This document shows, piece after piece, positions 37,601-46,500 of a DNA stretch of 64,000 bases (its first letter is position 1; each line of letters opens with the position of its first letter). Made by a program: the position numbers and the translations under genes. This DNA is from Chloroflexaceae bacterium. GTDB taxonomy: Bacteria; Chloroflexota; Chloroflexia; Chloroflexales; Chloroflexaceae. The notes below the pieces were generated by a model that was not told the DNA's origin, did not search any database, and saw only the letters and a program-made list of their open reading frames with translations. The stretch is taken from contig JAAUTZ010000001.1 of the NCBI GenBank assembly GCA_012031225.1, positions 62,001 to 126,000 on the forward strand. The letters are read 5' to 3'.

Positions 37601-39904
37601 TTTTGAGCCGCTCAGATCCCATGCAAAGGAGATGCTATTCGTGCGCAGATTGGAGGTGGTGATGCTGGTCGTTTGTCCATCGGCTTGCCACGTATAGGTG
37701 AACGGCGGCGTAGCCGTAACGGGCAGTGCGGTGATGCTGAAGGATGCGCTCCGATTAACGAGTACGCTCGTGTCACCATCGAGTTGCAGTTGCGTGATTG
37801 GGTTGATCTGGCGGGCCACCACACACGCATCAGCATCAGGGGGGTAGGCTTCCTGATTGCCTGCATTGTCCCGCGCCCGGCTTCGCACACAGTAGGTGCC
37901 GGGTTGGTCAACGGTGATGGTTGTGGCGGTGTCGGTCGTTTGCAGCAGCAGGTCTTGCCACACGCCACTCGTGCCGCGCCGCAGTTGGATGTCATAGCTG
38001 GCAATGCCGCTGGTAGCATCGCTGCCACTCCATGTTATTGGGACAGCGAGCGTGGTGGTGGTAGCGGGGACACTCGCGGCAGATTGGGGTGGTTGCGTAT
38101 CTAGCACGATCTCGGCGCGGGCAAACTCGGATTGGTTGCCAAGTCCATCCCGAAACTGGGCAAATAGCACCTTCGTGCCGTTATCAGCACTGAATTGCCA
38201 TGCACGGGTTGCTGCAAAGGGTTCGTAATCGGTGAAGAAGATGCCATCTGCGGTAAAGCGCATCTCAGCAACACCACTCACATCGCTTGCGGATAGGTTC
38301 AGCAGCACGTCGCGCTGGTTGGTAAAGGCGGCACCATTGTTGATTTGCATGCTGCCAACTGGCGCACCGGCTTCCACTGCAATGCGCCGCGTGACAACTG
38401 GTGCCTGCACCCGTCCATCAGCCGCGACTGCCCGCGCTTCGATCTGCCAGAAGCGTTCCCCATCGGGGAGCAGCAGGCTTGCCTGCCACGTCGCACCCGT
38501 CACGGTTGCAGTGATCCAATCAGTAGCCCCCCGCAGACGCACCTGCACCACCCCGCCCGCAGGCGCACCGGCTCCGCTCACCTCAAGCGTGCCCGGCGAC
38601 ACTGGCGCGGTAGCGGTGGGCTGTTCGATGGTGGCACGCGGCGCAGGGGTGCGGTTGGTGAGCAGAGTTAGCCCGTTGTCACGGTCTACCAGCGCAACAT
38701 CCAAGCCGTCGTCGTCGTTCAGGTCGGCAAGGGCAAGCGCATTGGGACGGTAGCGGTCACTGAAAGGCACGGCGACAACACGATACAGGTCAAGCGTGTC
38801 ACTCAGCGTTTGGGTAAAGACACTGAGCGTGCGCCACGCATCGTGCAGCACAGCAACATCATTGCGCCCATCGTGGTTCAGGTCGCCGATGCCCACCGCC
38901 GTTGGCAGATTGAAGGCGGGATAGGTGATCGGGGTGGTATTCACGCCGTCTGCCCCCTGCACAAACACATTCACGAAGGCATCCGGTGCATTGCCACCCG
39001 CCGTCACCACAATGTCGTCGCGCCCGTCGCCCGTCACGTCGCCCACGGCAAGGCTGTGCGGCAGGAAGCCCCCCGCTTCGGGGGTGAGCGTGGTGCTGAT
39101 TGGGAAGCTGCCGCCGCGCTGGAAATAGATCACTACTGCGCCTGCGATTGTGCCGGAGCCACGCAGCGCAACCAGATCGGTGAAGCCGTCGCTGTCGAGG
39201 TCGCCCGCTGCCAGCGCGTCGAAGCCGCCGGTGGGGAAGGGCAGCGTAGTCGGGAGCGGCACTAGCCCATCTGGGGTGCTGCGCCAGAGTTGGATCGCAT
39301 TCGAGACGGGCACAACCGCCGCGAGGTCGGTGCTGCTGCTGCCCGCGAAGGCACCCGCTGCAAGGGCACTTGCGCCACCCGGCACGGGGATGCTCTGCGC
39401 GGCTTGCAGGGTGCCGACGCTGGTCTGGGTGTAGGTGCGGATCGTGTCATCCAGTGCAACCGCGAGATCGCTGCGCCCATCCTGATCGAAGTCGCCCGCT
39501 GCGATAGCTTCGGGGTTGCTGCCGCTGGGGAGAATTTGGGTGCGGATGAGCGGGGTGCTGCCATCCTGTAGCAAGACGTGTAGCCGTTCGTCGTTGGGCG
39601 GGTCGGCGGCGCGGGCCGTGGCAATGCCCACATCGCTGCGGCTGTCGCTGTTGAGGTCGGCGGTGGCAAGCACCTGCGCCCAACTGCCGATGGCGGTGCT
39701 GCTGGCGGCATTCAGATCAGGGAAGGGATCGTCCTGATCGGCGGCAACATTGGACGGCATGCCATAGGCGGGCGGCATCAAGCCCATGCGCGATTTGTAG
39801 TGCAGCGGCGCATCCGGCACTGCCGGGCGCGGCGGCTCGGCCTGCACCGAGGCGGCTGGTACAATCACGAGCAGCAGCACGAGTATGAGCGATAGGTGGC
39901 GCAT
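34616..39904 (-). CDS. Giant secreted FG-GAP propeller / PKD-repeat surface protein
   Basis: A 1762-residue secreted protein. It has a signal peptide (LILVLLLVIVPAASVQA), then seven FG-GAP/VCBS-type blades (about 60-430; for example AAGDFDQDGRSDL, AVGDVTGDGRDDI, GIGDLNHDGRNDV; the third blade is degenerate) that should form a Ca2+-binding seven-bladed propeller. Ig-like beta domains follow (about 435-700), then ten PKD-like repeats with the core PITYTW...YTWDTAGTKQV (about 705-1660). Five of these are near-identical 97-residue units. Near the end come VYLPFVVR and a Thr/Pro/Glu linker, then a tail of about 40 residues with no recognisable fold. It is probably an adhesin or matrix protein; no enzymatic domain is visible. 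Confidence 0.85.
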   Translation of the reverse strand: MRHLSLILVLLLVIVPAASVQAEPPRPAVPDAPLHYKSRMGLMPPAYGMPSNVAADQDDPFPDLNAASSTAIGSWAQVLATADLNSDSRSDVGIATARAADPPNDERLHVLLQDGSTPLIRTQILPSGSNPEAIAAGDFDQDGRSDLAVALDDTIRTYTQTSVGTLQAAQSIPVPGGASALAAGAFAGSSSTDLAAVVPVSNAIQLWRSTPDGLVPLPTTLPFPTGGFDALAAGDLDSDGFTDLVALRGSGTIAGAVVIYFQRGGSFPISTTLTPEAGGFLPHSLAVGDVTGDGRDDIVVTAGGNAPDAFVNVFVQGADGVNTTPITYPAFNLPTAVGIGDLNHDGRNDVAVLHDAWRTLSVFTQTLSDTLDLYRVVAVPFSDRYRPNALALADLNDDDGLDVALVDRDNGLTLLTNRTPAPRATIEQPTATAPVSPGTLEVSGAGAPAGGVVQVRLRGATDWITATVTGATWQASLLLPDGERFWQIEARAVAADGRVQAPVVTRRIAVEAGAPVGSMQINNGAAFTNQRDVLLNLSASDVSGVAEMRFTADGIFFTDYEPFAATRAWQFSADNGTKVLFAQFRDGLGNQSEFARAEIVLDTQPPQSAASVPATTTTLAVPITWSGSDATSGIASYDIQLRRGTSGVWQDLLLQTTDTATTITVDQPGTYCVRSRARDNAGNQEAYPPDADACVVARQINPITQLQLDGDTSVLVNRSASFSITALPVTATPPFTYTWQADGQTTSITTSNLRTNSISFAWDLSGSKRITITVENEVSSRTATTTILVADEPPPPPTALTSVLLSGNSEGLTDTAYPFTAAVAPSDATLPITYTWTAMGQPPQTLVVDSPTAVLSYTWDTAGTKQVRVQATNAAGGVVSNTVSIAIGTPPPPVIGLQAVGLSGNSEGLTDTAYPFTAAVAPSDATLPITYTWTATGQPPQTLVVDSPTAVLSYTWDTAGTKQVRVQATNAAGGVVSNTVSIAIGTPPPPVIAVQAIGLSGNSEGLTDTAYPFTAAVAPSDATFPITYTWTATGQPAQTLVLDSPTAVLSYTWDTAGTKQVRVRATNAAGGVVSNTVSIAIGTPPPPVIAVQAIGLSGNSEGLTDTAYPFTATVAPSDATLPITYTWTATGQPAQTLVLNSPTAVLSYTWDTAGTKQVRVQVTNAAGVVVSDTVSIAIGTPPPPVIAVQAIGLSGNSEGLTDTAYPFTATVAPSDATLPITYTWTATGQPPQTLVLNSATAVLSYTWDTAGTKQVRVQATNAAGGVVSDTTTITIRTQPIFTAPSRLTLDAPTTTQTAVPVTITATVAPSTTTTPITYTWQADGQTPLLTTTDSVTNAVVYAWDITGTQRITVTAANAFGVVTETTTLLVEADSTPRLITAPLGLNLSAPLNTRLVAPITVTATVTPSDTTTPITYTWQADGQTALLTTTDSLTNAVVYAWDITGTQRITVTAANAAGVVTATAVIFVAPDPPPPLPVIALQAVGLSGQSAGLIGAEYSFTATVTPSDATLPITYTWTASGQIPQTQVLNRGAATVAYTWATTGTKQVQVQAINAAGTVVSTTTSITISVPEAPVAVEQIILDGVASGVFSTTYSFTATVSPATATLPITYTWQADGQATFTTTLAAQQSTVRYTWLVTGTQRITVTAFNGLGTPVSTSRTINITDSPRRGVYLPFVVRAANAEPPTPTITTTLEPTITPTLEPTPTITTTLEPTTEPTPTITAQARTHIGTQATYRTHPRFHLARASMSLNTLTIRAQQRV
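36046..37500 (-). repeat. Five near-identical 291-bp tandem repeats (PKD-like units)
   Basis: Each unit encodes 97 residues beginning LSGNSEGLTDTAYPFTA and ending in a PPPPVI linker. The five copies differ at only a few positions, mostly AAVA/ATVA, GQPPQ/GQPAQ and VVDSP/VLNSP, so they arose recently or are homogenised by gene conversion. More diverged units flank them on both sides. Copy number may vary between strains, and short-read assemblies may collapse it. Confidence 0.9.
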
Positions 39905-39994
39905 GGGTGGTACTCCTTAACTTAATAGGATGAAACTAAGAACACAACACCGGATCGAATTAGTAGATATTTCTACACCGCGGTCACAATCTTT

Positions 39995-42900
39995 CTAGTT
40001 AAGCGGGATAGTAGTGCTACCGTTAAAACCGGCTGGTGACCAGTCACCTTGAGTCTTAGCCCATCCCCAACCAATTTCCCATTCAGCATACGGACCGCTA
40101 GAAAAACTAGCAAGTCTGCTAATAAACTCGTATTTACCTGAAACGCGCACCCCTGCTTCTGCGGTGCCGCCGGGTATGGAACCTCCCACAAATATTCTCC
40201 CCTCAAGGCTCCCTGTTATACTGCCAGAGATTTTGGGTTCTATCCGCGCTTGGAATGTAGATAGAACTACAAGACTTCCACATATCTCAACGGTTCCATC
40301 TAAACTTCCGGTGAGGCCAAACTGAAGAGGACCATTTAGAGGAATCTCTACTTCAGCTTTTCCGTATCCTTTAATTGCCACACAGCTTCCGTACGCAGCG
40401 GCTATTTCCTTGTTGATGCCATCATAGTTGAAGCTGATGGTACGTTTGACCTCACCAGAAAAACCTCCTGCTAGTAGGAACTTAAATCCCTTTCCTCCCA
40501 AACCCGGAACCCAAGATGGTAGCTTGGCTGACCACCCGTCTTTACTCGGTATAGCCCAATCTTTTTTTATCGAACGAGATTTAGTCACTTCGAGGAAGAG
40601 TTGCTTTTCAGCTGAAGAGAAACCTATCGTGAGAGTAACCTCTGGTGGTTTGGATGGCTTTTTACCACAATCAGACTTAGCCTTCGAGATCTCCGTAGCG
40701 TCATTTCTTTCTCGATTACCACGAGTTTTTGAGGATCGCTGTTGATTACTCTTTTTTTGACGATTCTCTAGCGTCTCTTTCACTCGTTGTTTAAGTTCCT
40801 GCGCTTTCTTACGGAGACGTTCCTGTTCTCGAATGAGTTGTTCTCGTATCTGCTTTTGTTTCTCACGCACAAAATCCTTGGCTCGATCATATGCGCTCTT
40901 AATTTGTCGCCCAAAGTTGCTTACAGTACCTTTAACTAAGGTCGCAGCTCGAGTAACTAAGGTCGCAGCTCGAATGAGGAACAATCCCTCAAGATCCACA
41001 GCATTGATCGGGTTCGCTTGCACGTACAGGTAGCGGTGCAGATCGAGCATGTCCTCGTAGTTGGCGGGGTACGGGTCAGGCGTGAGGAAGGTGCCCGTTG
41101 TGCTGTCGTAGTAGCGGTTGCGGGCATAGTGCAGCCCGGTGTAGCCATCGCGCTCGTAGCCAGTGTAGGCATCCTCCGTCGGCAGGGCAGACTCATCCCC
41201 TAACAGGTTGCCGTAGTCGTCGTAGCGCATGGTGTCTGCGCTGGCAAGGCTGCCGGTGCTGTCGGTAGCACCGGTCACGCTGCCTAGCCCGTCGTTCTGG
41301 AAGTAGCGCGTTGTGTCGTCTTCGGTGGTGGCGAGCTTGTGGAACGCGGTGTCGTACAGGTAGCGGCGTTCGCTGGCTTCATCACTCACGCTGGTGCGGT
41401 AGGATTGCAGCACATCCCAGATCTGCCCATCGTCGTAGCGATACTCGTGGCGCACACGTAGGGCGTTCAGGCTGTGGTTTAGCTCTTCACGCTCAACACG
41501 CCGCCCGAAGCCATCGTAGGTGTAGCGTTCGCGGGTGTTGCCTTTGACCCGCCAGCTTGCGGTGTCCGCGTCAAGCACCTCGACCAGTGCTTCGAGCATG
41601 CGCCCTTCGGCGTTGTAGGTGTAGGTGTCGCGGCGGTTGGGGGCAAACATGGCCGTGCGGTAGCCGTCGCTGTCGTAGCGGTAGAAGCTCTCGCCAAGCA
41701 CACTGTCGCCGCTGCGGAGCAGTTGGTTCAGGGCGTTGTAGTCGGTGGCAATGCGGTAGGTCTCGGTGATGCCCGCCCGTTGGCGCGTGCCGGTTTGCAG
41801 CAGGCGGTTGCCCACATTGTCGAGCGTGTAGCTCGTGGTGCGCCCATCGCTAGCCACACTGCGGATCAGCCGATCCAACACATCGTAGGTGTAGGTGGTG
41901 GTGATCGTGCCCTGCGGGAGCAGCTCAATCATCTGGGTACGCTGGTTGACGGTGTTCAAGGCATAGCGATGCTGTGTCTGGATTGCACCATCCGGTGCCC
42001 GGTGGGCCTGCTCCAGCAGGTTGCCAACGGGATCATAGTCGTAGGCAATCGTCACGCCGTTGGCTTGCCGCATCAGTGTGGGGCGACCAAGGGCATCGTA
42101 GGTGGTGGTGCTGGCCCCACTGTTCGGCTCACGCACTTCGGCCATGCGCCCGTCGGCATCGTAGGCGTAGGTTGCTACTGCGCCATCCGGGTAGGTCAGG
42201 CTGGTGCGCTGACCGACGGCATCATAGCCATAGGCAGCCGTGCGGTTGTTGCCATCGCTGCTGGCAATCAAGCGGTTGAGGGCATCGTAGGTATAGCTGG
42301 TGCGCCCGCTGCGGTCATCCATAAAGGTGCGGTTGCCGTTGGCATCGTAGCCGAATGTCACCTCGCGGGTGCCGTCGTAGACCAGTTCCACCATCCGTCC
42401 GAGGTCGTCATAGGTCATGGTGATGAGCGTGCCAGAAGGCAGTTCAACCGCCGTCTGGTTGCCGCGCTGGTCATACTGGTAGAGCCACACATGGCCGAGT
42501 GCGTCGGTCTTGCGGATTCTGCGCCCTTCCGCATCGTACTCGTAGCGGGTGGTATTGCCATTGGCATCGGTCTCACTGAGCAGGTTGCCCAGCGGATCGT
42601 AGGTGTAGCTTTGGCTGGTGCCATCGGGGGCGATCAGTTGCACCACTCGTCCGGCGGCATCGTAGCGCATCTGCATCGTGCGTCCCAGCGCATCTGTCTC
42701 GCTGATGTTGCGCCCTAGTGCATCGTACTCGTAGGTTGTCGTGCGTCCGGCTTCATCTGTGACGGTGAGCGGGCGACCAACGGCATCGTAGGTAGTAGTG
42801 CGGGTTTGTCCCAGTGCGTCGCTCTGGGCAACCAACCACCCTTCCTCGTTGTAGGTAAAGACGGTGGTGAAGCCAAGCGGAGTCGTCTCGCTAATCACCC

Positions 42901-43588
42901 GCCCAAGTGCATCATAGCCCGTGAAGCTGGTGCGCCCCAGCTGATCGGTGGTAGACGTAATCCGATCCAGCCGATCATAGGTCGTAGCAGTTGTATCGCT
43001 AAGGGCATTCGTGATTGCAACGGTGTTGCCAGCCTCATCGAAGGCATAGCTGGTGGGGTTGCCGCGATAGTCCACTTCCACATCGGTTTGACCAGCGGCA
43101 TCGTAGGTGGTGATGCGGGTTGCCCCCAGTGGGTCACGCTGGACAATCTGCCGATCCAGTGCATCGTATTCATAGGTAGTGACAAAGCCATCCGCATCCT
43201 GCATCGCGATCAGGCTATCCATCGCGTTGTAGGTGTAGACCGTCGTGTAGCCCAGCGGCGACACCCCCCGCACCTTGCGCCCCTGTTCGTCGTAGGTGGT
43301 GGTGGTGGTCTGCCCGCGTGCGTCGGTCTGGGTAACAACGCGCCCCTTCGCATCGTAGGTCATTGTCATCACTGCACCCAGTTCATCCACCATGCGGGTC
43401 ATGCGGTTGAGGTCGTCATACTCCATGCGCCGCACCTGCCCCAGTGGATCGATCTGGCGCACTTGATTGCCGTTGGCATCATACTCGTAGCGGGTCACGG
43501 CACCCGTCGCATCTTCCATAGCGATCCGGTTGCTGGCGAGGTCGTAGGTGTAGATGGTCGTGTAGCCGAGCGGGCTAATCTCACGCAC
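39995..43588 (-). CDS. RHS/YD-repeat protein, C-terminal part with variable tip (after frameshift)
   Basis: This frame continues the larger RHS gene after a one-base shift near 43.6 kb; the Met shown is not a true start. It encodes about 35 YD/RHS repeats (pattern YDALGRxxxxxDxxGxxTxYxYD), closing with the Rhs-core end GFLTPDPYPANYED-like stretch, LHRYLYVQANPINAVDLEGL. A tip of about 330 residues follows: a Lys/Glu/Arg-rich coiled coil (KQIREQLIREQERLRKKAQE) and a Gly/Ser-rich beta region (GKAEVEIPLNGPLQFGLTG, GSITGSLEGRIFVGGSIPGG). The tip has lower G+C than the core. Rhs tips are often toxins, but I see no known toxin motif, and no immunity gene follows in the 90 nt to the next gene. Confidence 0.8.
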   Translation of the reverse strand: MREISPLGYTTIYTYDLASNRIAMEDATGAVTRYEYDANGNQVRQIDPLGQVRRMEYDDLNRMTRMVDELGAVMTMTYDAKGRVVTQTDARGQTTTTTYDEQGRKVRGVSPLGYTTVYTYNAMDSLIAMQDADGFVTTYEYDALDRQIVQRDPLGATRITTYDAAGQTDVEVDYRGNPTSYAFDEAGNTVAITNALSDTTATTYDRLDRITSTTDQLGRTSFTGYDALGRVISETTPLGFTTVFTYNEEGWLVAQSDALGQTRTTTYDAVGRPLTVTDEAGRTTTYEYDALGRNISETDALGRTMQMRYDAAGRVVQLIAPDGTSQSYTYDPLGNLLSETDANGNTTRYEYDAEGRRIRKTDALGHVWLYQYDQRGNQTAVELPSGTLITMTYDDLGRMVELVYDGTREVTFGYDANGNRTFMDDRSGRTSYTYDALNRLIASSDGNNRTAAYGYDAVGQRTSLTYPDGAVATYAYDADGRMAEVREPNSGASTTTYDALGRPTLMRQANGVTIAYDYDPVGNLLEQAHRAPDGAIQTQHRYALNTVNQRTQMIELLPQGTITTTYTYDVLDRLIRSVASDGRTTSYTLDNVGNRLLQTGTRQRAGITETYRIATDYNALNQLLRSGDSVLGESFYRYDSDGYRTAMFAPNRRDTYTYNAEGRMLEALVEVLDADTASWRVKGNTRERYTYDGFGRRVEREELNHSLNALRVRHEYRYDDGQIWDVLQSYRTSVSDEASERRYLYDTAFHKLATTEDDTTRYFQNDGLGSVTGATDSTGSLASADTMRYDDYGNLLGDESALPTEDAYTGYERDGYTGLHYARNRYYDSTTGTFLTPDPYPANYEDMLDLHRYLYVQANPINAVDLEGLFLIRAATLVTRAATLVKGTVSNFGRQIKSAYDRAKDFVREKQKQIREQLIREQERLRKKAQELKQRVKETLENRQKKSNQQRSSKTRGNRERNDATEISKAKSDCGKKPSKPPEVTLTIGFSSAEKQLFLEVTKSRSIKKDWAIPSKDGWSAKLPSWVPGLGGKGFKFLLAGGFSGEVKRTISFNYDGINKEIAAAYGSCVAIKGYGKAEVEIPLNGPLQFGLTGSLDGTVEICGSLVVLSTFQARIEPKISGSITGSLEGRIFVGGSIPGGTAEAGVRVSGKYEFISRLASFSSGPYAEWEIGWGWAKTQGDWSPAGFNGSTTIPLN
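40933..40974 (-). repeat. 21-bp tandem duplication at the RHS core/tip junction
   Basis: Two adjacent 21-bp units differing at one base encode the repeated peptide RAATLVT-RAATLVK. They lie just past the conserved end of the Rhs core, where tips are exchanged in polymorphic toxin systems. Confidence 0.85.
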
Positions 43589-46500
43589 CTTGCGCCCGAT
43601 GTCGTCATACTCGTGGCGGTCGTCCGCCCCAGCGCATCAGTCTCGGCAACCATGCGCCCCATGTCGTCATACGTCATCTCGCGGCACTGCGCGAGCGCAT
43701 CACACTCGCGGCGCGGGCGATCAAGAGAGTCGTAGGTGGTGGTGCGAGCATTGCCGCGCGGATCAATGGTGCGAATCTGGTTGCCGTTGGCATCATACTC
43801 ATAGCGGCTGGTGCGGCCCAGCGGATCGGTCATACCCACCATGCGCCCTTCGGCATCGTAGGTGGTGCTCGTAGGATTGCCGAGCGCATCAGTCACGGCG
43901 ACTGGGCGGTCATTGGCATCGTAGGTATAGGTTGTGGTTGCACCGCGCTTATTGGTTTCGGCGAGCACGTTGCCCACCGCATCAAAGGTCATCACGGTGG
44001 TGAAGCCGAGCGGGGTTGTCGTGTTGATCGGCTGTCCGAGATCATCGTAGAAGATGCGGCTCACTGCACCGACCTGATCCACTTCCTGTATCTGCCGCCC
44101 CGCCTCATCGTAGGAATAGGCGACACTGCTGCCATCGGGATAGATCACGCGGGCGACGCGGTTGAGGGCATCGTATTCGGTTTGCGTCACGGCACCCCGT
44201 GCATCCTGCCGCGCAGTAGCACGGCTCGCTGCGTCGTAGGTGGTGCGCTCCACCGCGAAGCCCGTGGGGCACACAGCGGGATCGCATGGGTCACGGGTTT
44301 CGATCTGGCGACCAGCGGCATCATAGACGTATTCGGTGGCGCGTCCGAGGGCATCGGTTTCACGGATCAGGCGTTGTTCGGGGTCGTATTCGTAGGTCGT
44401 GCTGGTGCCATCGGGGGCAACAGTCTCAACCAGATTACCAACTGGGTCATACACTGAGCGCGTAGTTTCCCCCAGTGTGTTGGTGATTGCTGTAGTGCGT
44501 CCGAGGGCATCATAGGCATAGGTGGTGGTATTGCCGCGGAAGTCGCGCTGCGCGGTGATCCGATCAAAGGCATCGTACTCGTAGGTCATAGCCTCGCCGA
44601 GCGCATCGGTTTCCTCAAGCAGGTTGCCCATCGTGTCGTATGCCAGCGGGAAGGACGCACTGATCGGGTCGCTGCTGTCCATCAGGCGGTTGAGTTCGTC
44701 GTAGTCGAAGGTAGCAATGCGCCCCTCGGCATCGGTGTAGACCGCCGTATTGCCAAAGGCATCATATGCCATCAGGGTGGTCTGCCCTAGCGCATTCGTG
44801 ATCGAGATGGGCAAGCCTTGCGCGTTGTGTAGGTAGCGGGTTTCGCCGCCAGTCTTGTCGCGCTCGAAGATCAGATTGCCCATGCTATCATAGGCAAAGG
44901 TGCGCGTATGGCCCAGTGCATCACGCTCGGCAATCATGCGGTTGTTCGCATCATAGGTGTACTCGGTGCGCTGCCCAAGCGGGTCAATCATTGCGGTGCG
45001 GTTGTTGCGGGCATCGTATTCGTAGGTGGTCACGTTGCCGAGTGGGTCAGTGGCGGTGAGCATGTTACCACGTGTATCATACGTCCACTGCCACACGGCA
45101 CCGGTGCGATCCTGCTTGGCAATGATATTGCTCTGGGCATCACGGGTATAGGTTGTGATGTGTCCGAGTGCGTCAATCTCGCGGATCAGGCGGTAGTCAG
45201 CATCGTAGAAGTGGGTCGTGGTGAAGCCCAGCGTATCGGTAAAGACACGGGGGAGCGTGATGTCGGCTCCGTAGGTGAAGAAGCTCTCAGTGCCATCTTG
45301 ATCAAGCTGACGCACCACGCGCCCCTGAGCGTCGTAGAAGTTGCGCACATACGCATTGCCATTGGGCGTAAAGGCGGCGGTCAGACGGTGGTTTGCGTCG
45401 TACTCGTAGCGATAGGTTGAACCATCCGGGCGCGTGACCTCTACGAGATCGCCATTGGCGTAGGTATACTGCACGCTGCGCCCGGTGCTGGATGCAAGCT
45501 CGGTGATGAGACCATTGCTGTAGGTCATCGTGTAGGTGATGCCAGCACTGTGCTGGATAGAAACTGGCAACGCGCCACTGTAAGTCACCGTGATCTCAGA
45601 GGGATGCGGGTGGCTAATCCGCACAATGCGCCCGTTGGCATCGAAGTGGTAGTTGGTCTGGTCAGGCAGCGTGAGGACGGAGGTGCCATCAGTTGCCCGT
45701 ACAAGGGTGCCGATGTCTTCGCCCTGCCCGATGTAGGTGCCTGCGAGGTCGAGGGGATTGCCAATCGTGAGGTCGCCGAGGAAGTAGGCAACACTCCCGT
45801 CGGTCATCCGCACGAGTGCCGATTTGTCGTTGCGGTAGGTGACCCGCATATCGTATGCCCACGCCGTACCGAAGCCAAAGGGGCCGGCAACATCCGCCGC
45901 ATCGAGGGCGTTGTACCAGCGGGTCACAGCCATTGGCAACCCAACGGCTGGCTCTTGCAGATCGGTGGCATCGGCGAAGAAGTTGCCCGTCGAGGTGTTG
46001 ACTGGATCGCCAGCGATGCCGCAGTGCGGTGGATAGCCGCGCTCAGCTTCACGCGGTGGCGGTGGCGGATTCTGGACCCGTAAGAAGGCACTGCCTTGTC
46101 CAATTAGAGGGCGCCATGTTGATTCGTTGAGAGGCAAATGTTGTGCCTCGACTTCATACACACCGGGTGTTGCGTAGAAATTTGAGGTGTTGTAGGTGAA
46201 ACGTTCGCTGGGATTGAGCCGAATTGAACTGGTTTCGTTAAATGATACGAAGCTGTTTTTGACAAGTGCCCGCACCCGCCCCTCAGCCGGCAGTGATCCA
46301 TTCGTATTGATAACAGTGAACTGTGCAGTTGCTGTGCCACCTTCTGGCGGCAGATCACGCGGGGAGACTGAGAGGGGGCTATCTAATTGCAAATCGGCTG
46401 GAGGAACAACATTGAGGGTGAGACAAGGTTGGCCACTGCCCGCCGGAATAGTACCTCCAGCAAATGTCGCACAGACATAGTAGCTGGCAGCATTGTTGAA

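Noticed and set aside
43600-43630. Programmed ribosomal frameshift joining the two RHS frames
   Set aside because: No slippery heptamer or following pseudoknot was evident; a simple one-base deletion or sequencing error is simpler.
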